In this document: positions 7,088 to 14,600 of the stretch, piece by piece
Position numbering within the stretch: the stretch's first letter is position 1
Layout of the letters: each line of letters starts with the position of its first letter
Assembly: GCA_019117325.1 (NCBI GenBank)
Contig: DWZY01000369.1
Span: 1-18,390 of the forward strand
From: Candidatus Brevibacterium intestinigallinarum
Lineage (GTDB): Bacteria > Actinomycetota > Actinomycetes > Actinomycetales > Brevibacteriaceae
Direction: 5' to 3'
DNA length: 18,390 bases
Translations under genes and position numbers: made by a program
Notes under the pieces: generated by a model
Databases searched by the model: none
The model's input: only the letters and a program-made list of their open reading frames with translations
What the model was told of the DNA's origin: nothing

Positions 7088-8385
7088 GCTCCTGCTCCCG
7101 TGGGCTGGGCTGCGGTCGCGACGAGGCCGGGCAGGGCCTGCGCGAACTCCCGCAGGGGTTCGTCGGTGATGATGAGGGGCGGGGCCAGCCGCAGGCGGGT
7201 GTCCGTCACCGGATTCACGATGAATCCGGCCTCCAGCGCCGCGTCAGCGACGGCCTTCGCGCGGCCGTCGGTCAGCTCGACGCCCAGCAGGAGGCCTGCG
7301 CCGGTCACCTCGGCAACCTCGGGGAGGTCCGCCAGCAGCGCGTGCGTGCGCTCCCCCAGCTCCGCCGCGTGCGCGACGAGGCCGTCCGCCTCGAGCGTCG
7401 CGAGGACGGCGCCGGCGACCGAGGTCGCGAGCGGGTTGCCGGAGTATGTCGAGCCGTGCTGGCCCGGCTGCAGCAGCTGCGTGACCGCGGAGCCGAACGT
7501 GACGGTCGCGCCGATCGGCATGCCGCCGCCCAGTCCCTTGGCGAGCGTCACGACGTCGGGGACGATGCCCTCGCCCACCTCGGGATGCTGGAAGGCGAAC
7601 CAGGCTCCCGTGCGGCCGATTCCCGTCTGGACCTCGTCGAGGACCAGGAGTGCGCCCGCGGCGGTCGTCGCCTCGCGGGCGGCGCGCAGGTAGCCGGCCG
7701 GGTGCCGGCGGACGCCCGATTCGCCCTGGATCGGCTCGAGGATGACGGCCGCGGTCGACTCGTCGACCGCATCGCGCAGCGCCTGCTCGTCGCCGAACGG
7801 GACGTGCACGACGCCGGGGACCCCGGGGTCGAAGGGGGTGCGGTAGGCGGCCTTCGACGTGAGGGCGAGCGCCCCCATCGTCCGGCCGTGGAAGGAGCCC
7901 TCGACGGCGACGATCTTCGTCCGGCCGGTGCGGCGGGTGATCTTGAAGGCGGCCTCATTGGCCTCCGCCCCGGAGTTCGAGAAGTAGACGCTCGACCCCT
8001 CCGGTGCGCCGATCAGCCGGAGCACGTGCTCGGCCAGCGCGATCTGGGGCGGCGAGGCGAAGTAGTTCGAGATGTGGCCCAGCGTGCCGACCTGCTGCGA
8101 CAGCGCCTCGACGATCGCCGGGTGCGCGTGCCCCAGGGAGTTGACGGCGATGCCTGCCAGGAGGTCCGTGTAGCGCTTCCCCGTCTCGTCCCACACGTGG
8201 ATGCCCTCGCCGCGGACCAGGAGGCGCTGCGGCCGTCCCAGCGCCGGGAGGATCGACGACGAGTGGTGCGCGCGCCAGTCCTCCCCCGTCACCGGGCGGT
8301 CCGCGGACTCCGCCGCGGGCGCGACTGCCCGACCCGTGTCGTCCTGCGCCGTGGTCTGCTGCGTCGTGTCATGCGTGCTGCTCAT
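7084..8385 (-). CDS. argD: Acetylornithine aminotransferase
   Basis: A class III PLP-dependent transaminase that converts N-acetylglutamate semialdehyde plus glutamate to N-acetylornithine. The 433-residue protein has NSGAEANEAA (137-146), FHGRT (165-169), the cofactor-binding Asp in LDEVQTGIGRTG (249-260) and the Schiff-base lysine at about residue 283 in LAKGLGGGMPIGA. The first 33 or so residues (rich in Thr, Gln, Asp and Ala) precede the usual start of homology and are probably disordered. The ATG at 8385 was kept because GGGGAGGA lies 5 bases upstream and the start overlaps the argB stop by 4 bases. Some family members also act as succinyldiaminopimelate aminotransferase; this cannot be judged here. 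Confidence 0.96.
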   Translation of the reverse strand: MSSTHDTTQQTTAQDDTGRAVAPAAESADRPVTGEDWRAHHSSSILPALGRPQRLLVRGEGIHVWDETGKRYTDLLAGIAVNSLGHAHPAIVEALSQQVGTLGHISNYFASPPQIALAEHVLRLIGAPEGSSVYFSNSGAEANEAAFKITRRTGRTKIVAVEGSFHGRTMGALALTSKAAYRTPFDPGVPGVVHVPFGDEQALRDAVDESTAAVILEPIQGESGVRRHPAGYLRAAREATTAAGALLVLDEVQTGIGRTGAWFAFQHPEVGEGIVPDVVTLAKGLGGGMPIGATVTFGSAVTQLLQPGQHGSTYSGNPLATSVAGAVLATLEADGLVAHAAELGERTHALLADLPEVAEVTGAGLLLGVELTDGRAKAVADAALEAGFIVNPVTDTRLRLAPPLIITDEPLREFAQALPGLVATAAQPTGAGA

Positions 8386-9335
8386 GTGAGTCCTCCCCTC
8401 GTCGTCCCGAGCGCGTTCGGGTCCGCGCTCACCATCGTGCCGATCCCCTCGGTCGTGAAGACCTCCAGGAGGATCGAGTGCTCGACTCTGCCGTCGACGA
8501 TGTGGGCGTGGCCCACTCCGGCCTCGACGGCCTCGAGCGCGGCGGTCATCTTGGGGATCATCCCCGAGTCCAGGCGCGGCAGCAGCTCTCTCAGCTCCTC
8601 GGTGGAGATCTGCGAGATGAGGCTGTCCGTGTCCGGCCAGTTGCGGTAGAGGCCCGCGACGTCCGTCAGCATCATGAGCTTGTCCGCGCGCATGTGGCGG
8701 GCGATCGCCGCGGCCGCCAGGTCCGCGTTCACGTTGAGCGGTCGGCCCGGCTCACCGCCGGCCTCCGCCGCGATCGAGCACACGACGGGCACGCGGCCGG
8801 CGTCCAGGAGCTCGTGGAGCAGGTCCGTCGACACGGACTCGACGGTTCCCACGCGCCCCAGGTCGACGCGCTCGCCGTCGACGAGTGCGGTGGCGGGCCG
8901 GGCCAGGAGCAGGTCGCCGTCCTCGCCGGACAGGCCCACCGCGGAGCTGCCGTTCTGGTTGATGCGCGCGACGATGTCGCGGTTGACGTGGCCGGCGAGC
9001 ACCATCCGCGCGACGTGCGCGGCCTCCTCGCTCGTGACGCGCTGGCCCGCGCGGAACTCGCTCTCGATGCCCAGGCGGTCGAGCATGGCGGAGATCTGGG
9101 GGCCGCCGCCGTGGACGACGATGGGGCGGATGCCGGCGAACCGCAGGAACGCGATGTCATCCGCGAAGGCCTGCTGGAGCTCCGGGCTCACCATCGCGTT
9201 GCCGCCGTACTTGATGACGACGGTCGCGCCCGCGAAGGTCTTGATCCAGGGCAGCGCCTCCGTGAGGACGTCCGCCTTCGCCTGCGCCTGTGCCAGGCGC
9301 TGCGCGGGTGTCGTGGTCTCGTCTGCTGTGCTCAT
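8382..9335 (-). CDS. argB: Acetylglutamate kinase
   Basis: Phosphorylates N-acetylglutamate with ATP, often the controlled step of the pathway. The 317-residue protein shows the amino acid kinase fold motifs KYGGNAM (42-48), VHGGGPQI (74-81), FRAGQRVTSEE (94-104), AVGLSGEDG (132-140) and a later NVNAD. An N-terminal helix of about 30 residues precedes the kinase core. In characterised arginine-sensitive hexameric enzymes such a helix mediates assembly and arginine inhibition, so feedback inhibition is a reasonable inference. The ATG at 9335 overlaps the argJ stop by 4 bases; the longer open frame upstream only shadows argJ. Confidence 0.96.
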   Translation of the reverse strand: MSTADETTTPAQRLAQAQAKADVLTEALPWIKTFAGATVVIKYGGNAMVSPELQQAFADDIAFLRFAGIRPIVVHGGGPQISAMLDRLGIESEFRAGQRVTSEEAAHVARMVLAGHVNRDIVARINQNGSSAVGLSGEDGDLLLARPATALVDGERVDLGRVGTVESVSTDLLHELLDAGRVPVVCSIAAEAGGEPGRPLNVNADLAAAAIARHMRADKLMMLTDVAGLYRNWPDTDSLISQISTEELRELLPRLDSGMIPKMTAALEAVEAGVGHAHIVDGRVEHSILLEVFTTEGIGTMVSADPNALGTTRGGLT

Positions 9336-10519
9336 GTGGAGTATGCGCTGTTCTCTTCGACGTAGTCGTGGGTGAGGTCGGAGGTCCACACCGTCGCGGC
9401 GGCGTCTCCGGCCTTGAGGTCGATCTCGACGGTCACCTCGCGGGTGAAGACGACGGTCTCCGGGTCCTCGTCGGGCGTCGAGTCCGTGCAGACCCGCACG
9501 CCGTTGATCGTCACGTCGATCCGGGCCGGATCGAACTGCGCGTCCGTCGTCCCCACCTGGGCGACGACGCGCCCCCAGTTGGGGTCCTCCCCGAAGATCG
9601 CGGCCTTGAAGAGGTTCGAGCGGGCGACGGACCGGCTGACTGCGACGGCCTCGTCCGTGCTCGCCGCGCCCGAGGTCGTGATCGCGATGTCGTGGTGCGC
9701 ACCCTCCGCGTCGACGTGGAGCTGGCGCATGAGGTCGAGGCACGCGTCGGTCAGCAGCGCGGTGAACGACTCCTCGTCCGGGGTCGCGCCGGACGCGCCC
9801 GAGGCCATGACGATGACCGTGTCGTTCGTCGACATGCAGCCGTCCGTGTCGAGCCGGTCGAAGGACTGGCCCGTCGCTGTCCGCAGGGCGCGGTCGAGGA
9901 CGTCCGCGGGCAGATCCGCGTCGGTCGTGAGGACGACGAGCATGGTCGCGAGGCCGGGCGCCAGCATGCCCGCGCCCTTCGCCATCCCGCCCAGGCGGTA
10001 CTCGCCGCTCGAGCCTCCGGCGACCGGGGCCTCGGCGGTGCGGGTGACCGTCTTGGGCACCGTGTCCGTCGTCATGATCGCCTGTGCGGACTCCTCGCCG
10101 TGCTGGGCCTCGCCGCCCGCGGCCGCGACGAGGTCCGCCAGGCCGCCCACGATCCGATCGCGGAAGTCCTGGCCGCCCACGCCGATGAGGCCGGTCGAGC
10201 AGACGAGCACGTCCTCCGGACGGGTATCGAGGAGTTGTGCGGCGCGTTCGGCCGTCAGCCGCGAGGTCTCATAGCCGAAGTCCCCGGTGTAGCAGTTGGC
10301 GCCGCCGGAGTTGAGGACGACGGCACGTGCCCGTCCGTCCGCTCCAGCGGCCTCCGACCACAGCACCGGGTTCGCCTTGCAGCGGTTGGAGGTGTAGACG
10401 GCCGAGACGGCGTCGGACGGGCCGTCGTTCACGACGACGGTGAGGTCCGGACGGCCCGAGGGCTTGAGCCCCACGGCGCTGCCGGCGGCGCGGAATCCCT
10501 GCGGGTGGGTGATCGTCAT
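9332..10519 (-). CDS. argJ: Glutamate N-acetyltransferase / ornithine acetyltransferase
   Basis: Moves the acetyl group from N-acetylornithine to glutamate, giving ornithine and regenerating acetylglutamate; bifunctional members also use acetyl-CoA. The 395-residue proenzyme has the self-cleavage motif KGAGMLAPGLATML (181-194). Cleavage is expected between A191 and T192, making T192 the nucleophile of the beta chain. Other family blocks are TSNRCKANPV (43-52) and EDPNWGRV near the C-terminal third. No argA-type synthase is present in the window, so ArgJ may also make the first acetylglutamate; sequence alone does not decide this. The ATG overlaps the argC stop by 4 bases. Confidence 0.96.
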   Translation of the reverse strand: MTITHPQGFRAAGSAVGLKPSGRPDLTVVVNDGPSDAVSAVYTSNRCKANPVLWSEAAGADGRARAVVLNSGGANCYTGDFGYETSRLTAERAAQLLDTRPEDVLVCSTGLIGVGGQDFRDRIVGGLADLVAAAGGEAQHGEESAQAIMTTDTVPKTVTRTAEAPVAGGSSGEYRLGGMAKGAGMLAPGLATMLVVLTTDADLPADVLDRALRTATGQSFDRLDTDGCMSTNDTVIVMASGASGATPDEESFTALLTDACLDLMRQLHVDAEGAHHDIAITTSGAASTDEAVAVSRSVARSNLFKAAIFGEDPNWGRVVAQVGTTDAQFDPARIDVTINGVRVCTDSTPDEDPETVVFTREVTVEIDLKAGDAAATVWTSDLTHDYVEENSAYST

Positions 10520-11610
10520 GGTGCGACTCCGTTCACGGGGAGGGCGAGGGCCTCATCGAGGCCTAGCGCGAGGTGGGCGGACTGCAGGGCCTGTCCTGCG
10601 GTGCCGCGGACCAGGTTGTCGAGGGCGACCGTCACGAGCACGGTGCCGGCCCTCCGGTCGACCGCCCATTGGATCTGTGCGGTGTTCGACCCTGTCACGG
10701 AGGAGGTGCGCGGCCACTGCCCTGCAGGCAGCATCGTCACGAACGGCTCCTCGTCGTAGACGGCGGCGAAGGCCTCCGCGATGCGCGCGTCCCCGGCTTC
10801 TCCCCCGGCGCCGGACACCAGCGGGGCGGACAGCGCCGCGTGGATGCCGCGGACCATGGGGACGAGCGTGGGCGTGAACGCGATGCGGACGTCGCCGTCG
10901 TGCTGCCGGGCGGGGTCGATGCCCAGCACGCCCGCCAGGTTCTGCTCGATCTCCGGGACGTGCCGGTGCGTTCCGGCCTGCCCGTACGAGCTCACGTCTC
11001 CGAGGATCTCGCCGGCCAGCAGATGCGGCTTGAGTGCCTTCCCCGCTCCGGAGACACCGTTCGCGAGGGTCGCGGTCAGGCGCGTCGCGTCGACGAGGCC
11101 CGCGCGCACGAGCGGCTGGAGTCCCAGCGTCACCGCGGTGACATTGCAACCGGGCACGGCGATCCGGGTGGCGGTCCGCAGCGCGTCGCGCTGCTTCGTC
11201 CCGTCCGCCCGCAGCAGCTCCGGCAGGCCGTAGGTCCAGGTCCCCTGGTGCTCGCTGCCGTAGAACTCGCGCCACGCGGCGGCGTCGCTCAGGCGGTGGT
11301 CAGCGGCGAGGTCGAGGATGAGTGTGCCGGGACTCGTCGACTCCAGCTCTGCCGCGATCGCGCCGGAGGCGCCGTGCGGGAGGGCGAGGACGACGATGTC
11401 GTGGCCCGCCAGCTCCTGGGCGGTCGACGGCACGATCGTGAGGTCCGCGAACGCGGCCAGGTGGGGCTGGTGGTCGCCCAGCCGGTCCCCCACGGTCGAA
11501 TGGCCCGCCACAGTCGTGACGCGCAGGTGCGGGTGGCCGGCCAGCAGGCGGAGCACCTCACCGCCCGCATAGCCGGTGGCCCCGGAGACGGCCACAGTGT
11601 ATTCACTCAT
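10516..11610 (-). CDS. argC: N-acetyl-gamma-glutamyl-phosphate reductase
   Basis: Reduces N-acetylglutamyl phosphate to the semialdehyde with NADPH. From the chosen start the protein has 364 residues, with the dinucleotide-binding GATGYAG (10-16), the catalytic cysteine at about residue 155 in VPGCNVTAV, and a conserved HRHVPEIEQ block. Two in-frame ATG codons exist, at 11622 and 11610. The second is preferred because TATGAT, a near-consensus -10 element, covers the first ATG and ends 7 bases before the second. That is the spacing of leaderless actinobacterial mRNAs. The second start also gives a normal N-terminus (MSEYTVAVSG) and no Shine-Dalgarno sequence precedes either. An ARG-box-like site overlaps the promoter. 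argC is the first gene of the cluster. Confidence 0.94.
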   Translation of the reverse strand: MSEYTVAVSGATGYAGGEVLRLLAGHPHLRVTTVAGHSTVGDRLGDHQPHLAAFADLTIVPSTAQELAGHDIVVLALPHGASGAIAAELESTSPGTLILDLAADHRLSDAAAWREFYGSEHQGTWTYGLPELLRADGTKQRDALRTATRIAVPGCNVTAVTLGLQPLVRAGLVDATRLTATLANGVSGAGKALKPHLLAGEILGDVSSYGQAGTHRHVPEIEQNLAGVLGIDPARQHDGDVRIAFTPTLVPMVRGIHAALSAPLVSGAGGEAGDARIAEAFAAVYDEEPFVTMLPAGQWPRTSSVTGSNTAQIQWAVDRRAGTVLVTVALDNLVRGTAGQALQSAHLALGLDEALALPVNGVAP

Positions 11611-11611
11611 G

Positions 11612-11625
11612 CGAATAATCATACA
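11612..11625 (-). promoter_or_regulatory. ARG box (ArgR operator) over the argC promoter
   Basis: On the plus strand CGAATAATCATACA matches the E. coli-type ARG box core TGAATAATTATTCA at 11 of 14 positions. It covers the -10 element of argC. A possible second, half-conserved box lies about 20 bases downstream in argC (11592-11605), with a perfect TTATTCA-like right half (TGTATTCA at 11598-11605). Paired boxes about one helical repeat pair apart are typical of ArgR sites. ArgR bound here would block RNA polymerase and repress the cluster when arginine is plentiful. Confidence 0.6.
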
Positions 11626-11646
11626 TCACGCGGGGCGGTGCGGCCA
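11618..11646 (-). promoter_or_regulatory. argC promoter, probably producing a leaderless mRNA
   Basis: TATGAT (11623-11618) is one mismatch from TATAAT and ends 7 bases before the ATG at 11610, so transcription would begin at or next to that A. The -35 position at 17 bases (TGGCCG, 11646-11641) is a poor match, which is common in actinobacteria. The whole region lies within 144 bases shared with the divergent oxidoreductase gene. Confidence 0.55.
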
Positions 11647-11754
11647 CCCGTCCGACTGCCGGGCAGTCCTCGAAGCGCGCGGCGCGTCCGCGCTAATCTC
11701 ATGGTGTCAGCGTAGACCCGATCCAGCGCCGTCAGCGCGGGAAAGAGGAGCATC

Positions 11755-12735
11755 ATGGTGGAGGCATTCGGCGTGCGGGCCCTGCGGGCCGGAGGACCCG
11801 AGGTCCTGGAGTACGGCCCCCTCGACATCGCGGATCCGGGGCCGGGCGAGATCCTCGTCGACGTCCGCGCAGCGGGCATCAACTTCATCGACACGTACCG
11901 CCGCGCCGGCGTGTATCCCATGGACTACCCGCACACGGTGGGCTCGGAGGGATCCGGTGTGGTCGCCGCGGTGGGCGAAGGTGTCACCCGCTGGAGCGTC
12001 GGCGATCGCGTCGCCTGGCACGACGCACCGGGCTCGTACGCGACCCGGGCCATCGTCCGCGCGGACATGGCGATGAGCGTGCCGGAGGGCGTGGACTTCG
12101 AGACGGCGGCCGCCCTGCCGCTGCAGGGCCTGACCGCCCAGTACCTCGTGACCGGATCGCATCGTGTCGAGGCCGGGCAGACCGCACTCGTGCACGCGGC
12201 TGCGGGCGGCGTGGGTCTGCTCCTCACCCAGCTCATCACGCGCCTGGGCGGACGCGTCATCGGCACCGTGTCGACCGAGGAGAAGGCGGAGCTCGCCCGC
12301 GCCGCAGGGGCGGACGAGGTCTTCCTCTACGGCGACGGCGTCGACGTCGCGCAGACCGTCCGCGACCTCACCGACGGACGGGGCGTCGACGTCGCGTACG
12401 ACGGGGTCGGGAAGGACACCTTCGACGCCTCGCTGAGCGCGACCGCCGTCCGCGGCTCCCTCGTCCTCTTCGGCGGCGCATCGGGTCAGGTCCCGCCGTT
12501 CGACATCCAGCGGCTCAACAGCGCGGGCGGGATCTTCCTGTCGCGCCCCTCGCTGGCCTGGTTCGTCCGCACGCCGGAGGAGCTCGCCGAGCGCTCCGCC
12601 ATGCTGTTCGACGGCCTGGAGAACGGATGGCTCGACTTCCGCGTGGGGCGCTCGTTCCCCCTCGCCGAGGCCGCCGAGGCGCACCGGGCCCTCGAGGGAC
12701 GGGCCACGACCGGCAAGGTCGTCCTCACCGTTTGA
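11755..12735 (+). CDS. NADPH:quinone oxidoreductase-like zinc-free MDR protein
   Basis: A 326-residue medium-chain dehydrogenase/reductase of the quinone oxidoreductase (QorA, zeta-crystallin) type. The N-terminal GroES-like half has GINFIDTYRRAGVYP and GSEGSGVV. The Rossmann half has HAAAGGVGLLLTQL (147-160), the NADPH-binding motif of this subfamily. The zinc-binding cysteines of alcohol dehydrogenases are absent. It probably reduces quinones or related electrophiles with NADPH in the cytoplasm; the natural substrate is unknown. The ATG is preceded by AAAGAGGAG at about 4-5 bases. TAATCT (11694-11699) could be a -10 element but its -35 is weak. The gene is divergent from argC, is monocistronic, and ends in a strong hairpin; nothing links it to arginine metabolism. 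Confidence 0.88.
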   Translation: MVEAFGVRALRAGGPEVLEYGPLDIADPGPGEILVDVRAAGINFIDTYRRAGVYPMDYPHTVGSEGSGVVAAVGEGVTRWSVGDRVAWHDAPGSYATRAIVRADMAMSVPEGVDFETAAALPLQGLTAQYLVTGSHRVEAGQTALVHAAAGGVGLLLTQLITRLGGRVIGTVSTEEKAELARAAGADEVFLYGDGVDVAQTVRDLTDGRGVDVAYDGVGKDTFDASLSATAVRGSLVLFGGASGQVPPFDIQRLNSAGGIFLSRPSLAWFVRTPEELAERSAMLFDGLENGWLDFRVGRSFPLAEAAEAHRALEGRATTGKVVLTV

Positions 12736-12754
12736 CCCGCTGACTGACGCGTTC

Positions 12755-12784
12755 GCGCCCCCTCGCCTCCTGGCGAGGGGGCGC
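12755..12784 (+). terminator. Hairpin terminator of the quinone oxidoreductase gene
   Basis: A perfect 13-bp GC-rich stem (12755-12767 with 12772-12784) closes a TCCT loop, starting 20 bases after the stop codon. The -35 element proposed for metN begins two bases after it. Confidence 0.75.
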
Positions 12785-12785
12785 A

Positions 12786-12820
12786 TCGTCATGTGGTGTG
12801 TTGCGAAATATGACGCAACA
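12786..12820 (+). promoter_or_regulatory. Probable metNIQ promoter with overlapping operator palindrome
   Basis: TCGTCA (12786-12791) and TATGAC (12809-12814), 17 bases apart, form a good promoter. An inverted repeat with perfect 7-base arms, TGTTGCG (12799-12805) and CGCAACA (12814-12820), surrounds an 8-base AT-rich centre and straddles the -10 element. A repressor bound there would block initiation. The regulator is not identified; the sequence is not the TAGAC-N6-GTCTA site of the corynebacterial sulfur regulator McbR. The predicted leader is about 80 bases and no SAM riboswitch fold was recognised in it. Confidence 0.5.
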
Positions 12821-12901
12821 AGTCCTTCCCCCCGCGCGCCCCGTCCACACTATGGACGTCCGCCGGCGATCCCGGCTCCGCATCCACCTCGAGGACACCC
12901 C

Positions 12902-13867
12902 GTGATCGAACTGAAAGACCTCCGGAAGGAGTTCGCCGGCACCACCGCGCTCGACGGCATCTCGCTGTCCGTCGCCGCCGGCGAGATCCACGGCATCGTG
13001 GGCCGCTCCGGCGCCGGCAAGTCGACACTCATCCGCTGCCTCACGGGCCTCGAGCCCGTCACCGCCGGCAGCGCTCTCATCGACGACATCGACATCACGC
13101 AGCTGAGAGGCGCCCGCCTGCGCGAGTCGCGGCGCACGATCGGCATGGTCTTCCAGCACGCGAACCTGCTGGACTCCCGCACCGCGCTCGCGAATGTCGA
13201 GCATCCGCTCCAGGTCGCCGGCGTGCCGCGGGCCGCTCGACGGGCGCGCGCTCTCGAGCTGCTCGACCTGGTGGGCCTCTCCGACCGCGCCGGCAACCAT
13301 CCGGCGCAGCTGTCCGGCGGTCAGCAACAGCGCGTGGGCATCGCGCGGGCGCTCGCGACCGAGCCCAAGATCCTCCTGTGCGACGAGCCCACCAGCGCGC
13401 TCGACACGCAGACGACCGGTCAGATCCTGTCCCTCATCCGCTCGCTGCGCGACCGGCTGGGCATCACCGTCCTCATCATCACCCACGAGATGTCCGTGGT
13501 CCGCGAGATCTGCGACTCCGCGACGCTGCTGGAGAACGGCGCCGTCACGCAGACGGGCTCCCTGCAGCAGATCCTCTCCTCGCCGGGGACTCCCCTGGCC
13601 AAGGACCTCGTCCCGCTCCCGCCGGTCACCGGCGACCTGGGCGACCGCGCGCTGGAGGTGACCCTCGCGGGCACCTCGCTGGCCGAGGTGTTCGCCCTGG
13701 CCCAGCAGGCGGGCGCCCCCACGGCCGAAGTGGAGTCCGGCACGCTCGAGACCATCGACGGCGCACCCGTGGGCCGTCTGCGCCTGGTGTGCGACGACCA
13801 GGACGCCCGGGACGCCCTCAGTGCCGCGCTCCGCGCCGGCGGGATCCACGTCGAGGAGGCCGCATGA
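12902..13867 (+). CDS. metN: Methionine ABC transporter ATP-binding protein
   Basis: The ATPase of a MetNIQ-type importer that powers uptake of D/L-methionine or related amino acids. The 321-residue protein has Walker A GRSGAGKS (34-41), signature LSGGQQQ (137-143), Walker B ILLCDEPTS (157-165) and the switch histidine in ITHEM (H195). Residues from about 240 on form a C-terminal NIL-type domain. In characterised MetN proteins that domain binds cytoplasmic methionine and inhibits transport. The GTG start at 12902 gives the standard MIELKDLRKEF-like N-terminus and follows GAGGACA; the longer open frame upstream covers the promoter and is rejected. Its stop overlaps the metI start (ATGA). Confidence 0.94.
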   Translation: MIELKDLRKEFAGTTALDGISLSVAAGEIHGIVGRSGAGKSTLIRCLTGLEPVTAGSALIDDIDITQLRGARLRESRRTIGMVFQHANLLDSRTALANVEHPLQVAGVPRAARRARALELLDLVGLSDRAGNHPAQLSGGQQQRVGIARALATEPKILLCDEPTSALDTQTTGQILSLIRSLRDRLGITVLIITHEMSVVREICDSATLLENGAVTQTGSLQQILSSPGTPLAKDLVPLPPVTGDLGDRALEVTLAGTSLAEVFALAQQAGAPTAEVESGTLETIDGAPVGRLRLVCDDQDARDALSAALRAGGIHVEEAA

Positions 13868-14547
13868 CCGCGCAGAGGTCCACGTGGCTGGAGAACCCCG
13901 CCATCCGCATCGAGCTCTGGCCGGCGCTGGGCGACACCCTGCTCATGACGCTCTTCGCGACGCTCTTCGCGATCATCGCGGGACTGCCGCTGGGGATCTG
14001 GCTCTTCATGACGGCGAAGGACTCGCTGGCGGCGAACACCGTCGTCTACCGGATCGTCTCCGCCCTCGTCGACCTGGGCCGATCGATCCCCTTCATCATC
14101 CTCATGATCGCCCTCATCCCGTTCGCCCGCTTCATCACGGACTCCGCACTGGGCTGGCAGGCCGCGGTCGTCTCGCTGACCATCAGCGCGATCCCGTTCT
14201 ACGCGCGACTCGTCGAGGCGGCCCTCCGGGAGGTCTCCGCGGGCAAGATCGAGGCCGTCCAGATGATGGGCGCCAGCCGCTGGCAGCTCATCCGGCAGGT
14301 GCTCGTCCCGGAGGCACTTCCAGGGCTGGTGTCCGGTGCGACAGTCACGTCCGTCGCCCTCGTCGGCTACACCGCGATGGCCGGCGCCGTGGGCGGTGGC
14401 GGTCTGGGCGCCCTGGCGATCTCCTACGGCTACCAGCGCTACCAGACGGACACGATGATCGCCTGCATCGTCCTGCTCGTCGCCTGCGTCGCGCTCATCC
14501 AGCTGCTGGGCGACCTGCTCGCCCGCTCCGTCGACCACCGTCGATGA
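13864..14547 (+). CDS. metI: Methionine ABC transporter permease
   Basis: A 227-residue inner-membrane permease with about five membrane segments (near residues 22-46, 60-90, 98-120, 155-180 and 195-220). The cytoplasmic EAA loop appears as EAVQMMGASRWQLIRQVLVPEALPG, the coupling surface for the ATPase. Length and topology match MetI of the MetNIQ family. The ATG overlaps the metN stop by 4 bases, so the two are probably translated together. A 53-base gap separates it from metQ. Confidence 0.94.
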   Translation: MTAQRSTWLENPAIRIELWPALGDTLLMTLFATLFAIIAGLPLGIWLFMTAKDSLAANTVVYRIVSALVDLGRSIPFIILMIALIPFARFITDSALGWQAAVVSLTISAIPFYARLVEAALREVSAGKIEAVQMMGASRWQLIRQVLVPEALPGLVSGATVTSVALVGYTAMAGAVGGGGLGALAISYGYQRYQTDTMIACIVLLVACVALIQLLGDLLARSVDHRR

Positions 14548-14600
14548 CCACTCGCTCCGCGGACCCCACCGGTCCGCACCTCACCACCACAAGGAGAATC

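Noticed and set aside
12821..12901. SAM riboswitch in the metN leader
   Set aside because: The leader is only about 80 bases and the conserved SAM-I, SAM-II and SAM-IV sequence blocks were not recognised; only short palindromes are visible.
13420..14538. Minus-strand open frame antisense to metN and metI
   Set aside because: It lies opposite clear ABC transporter genes and its translation is compositionally biased without motifs.
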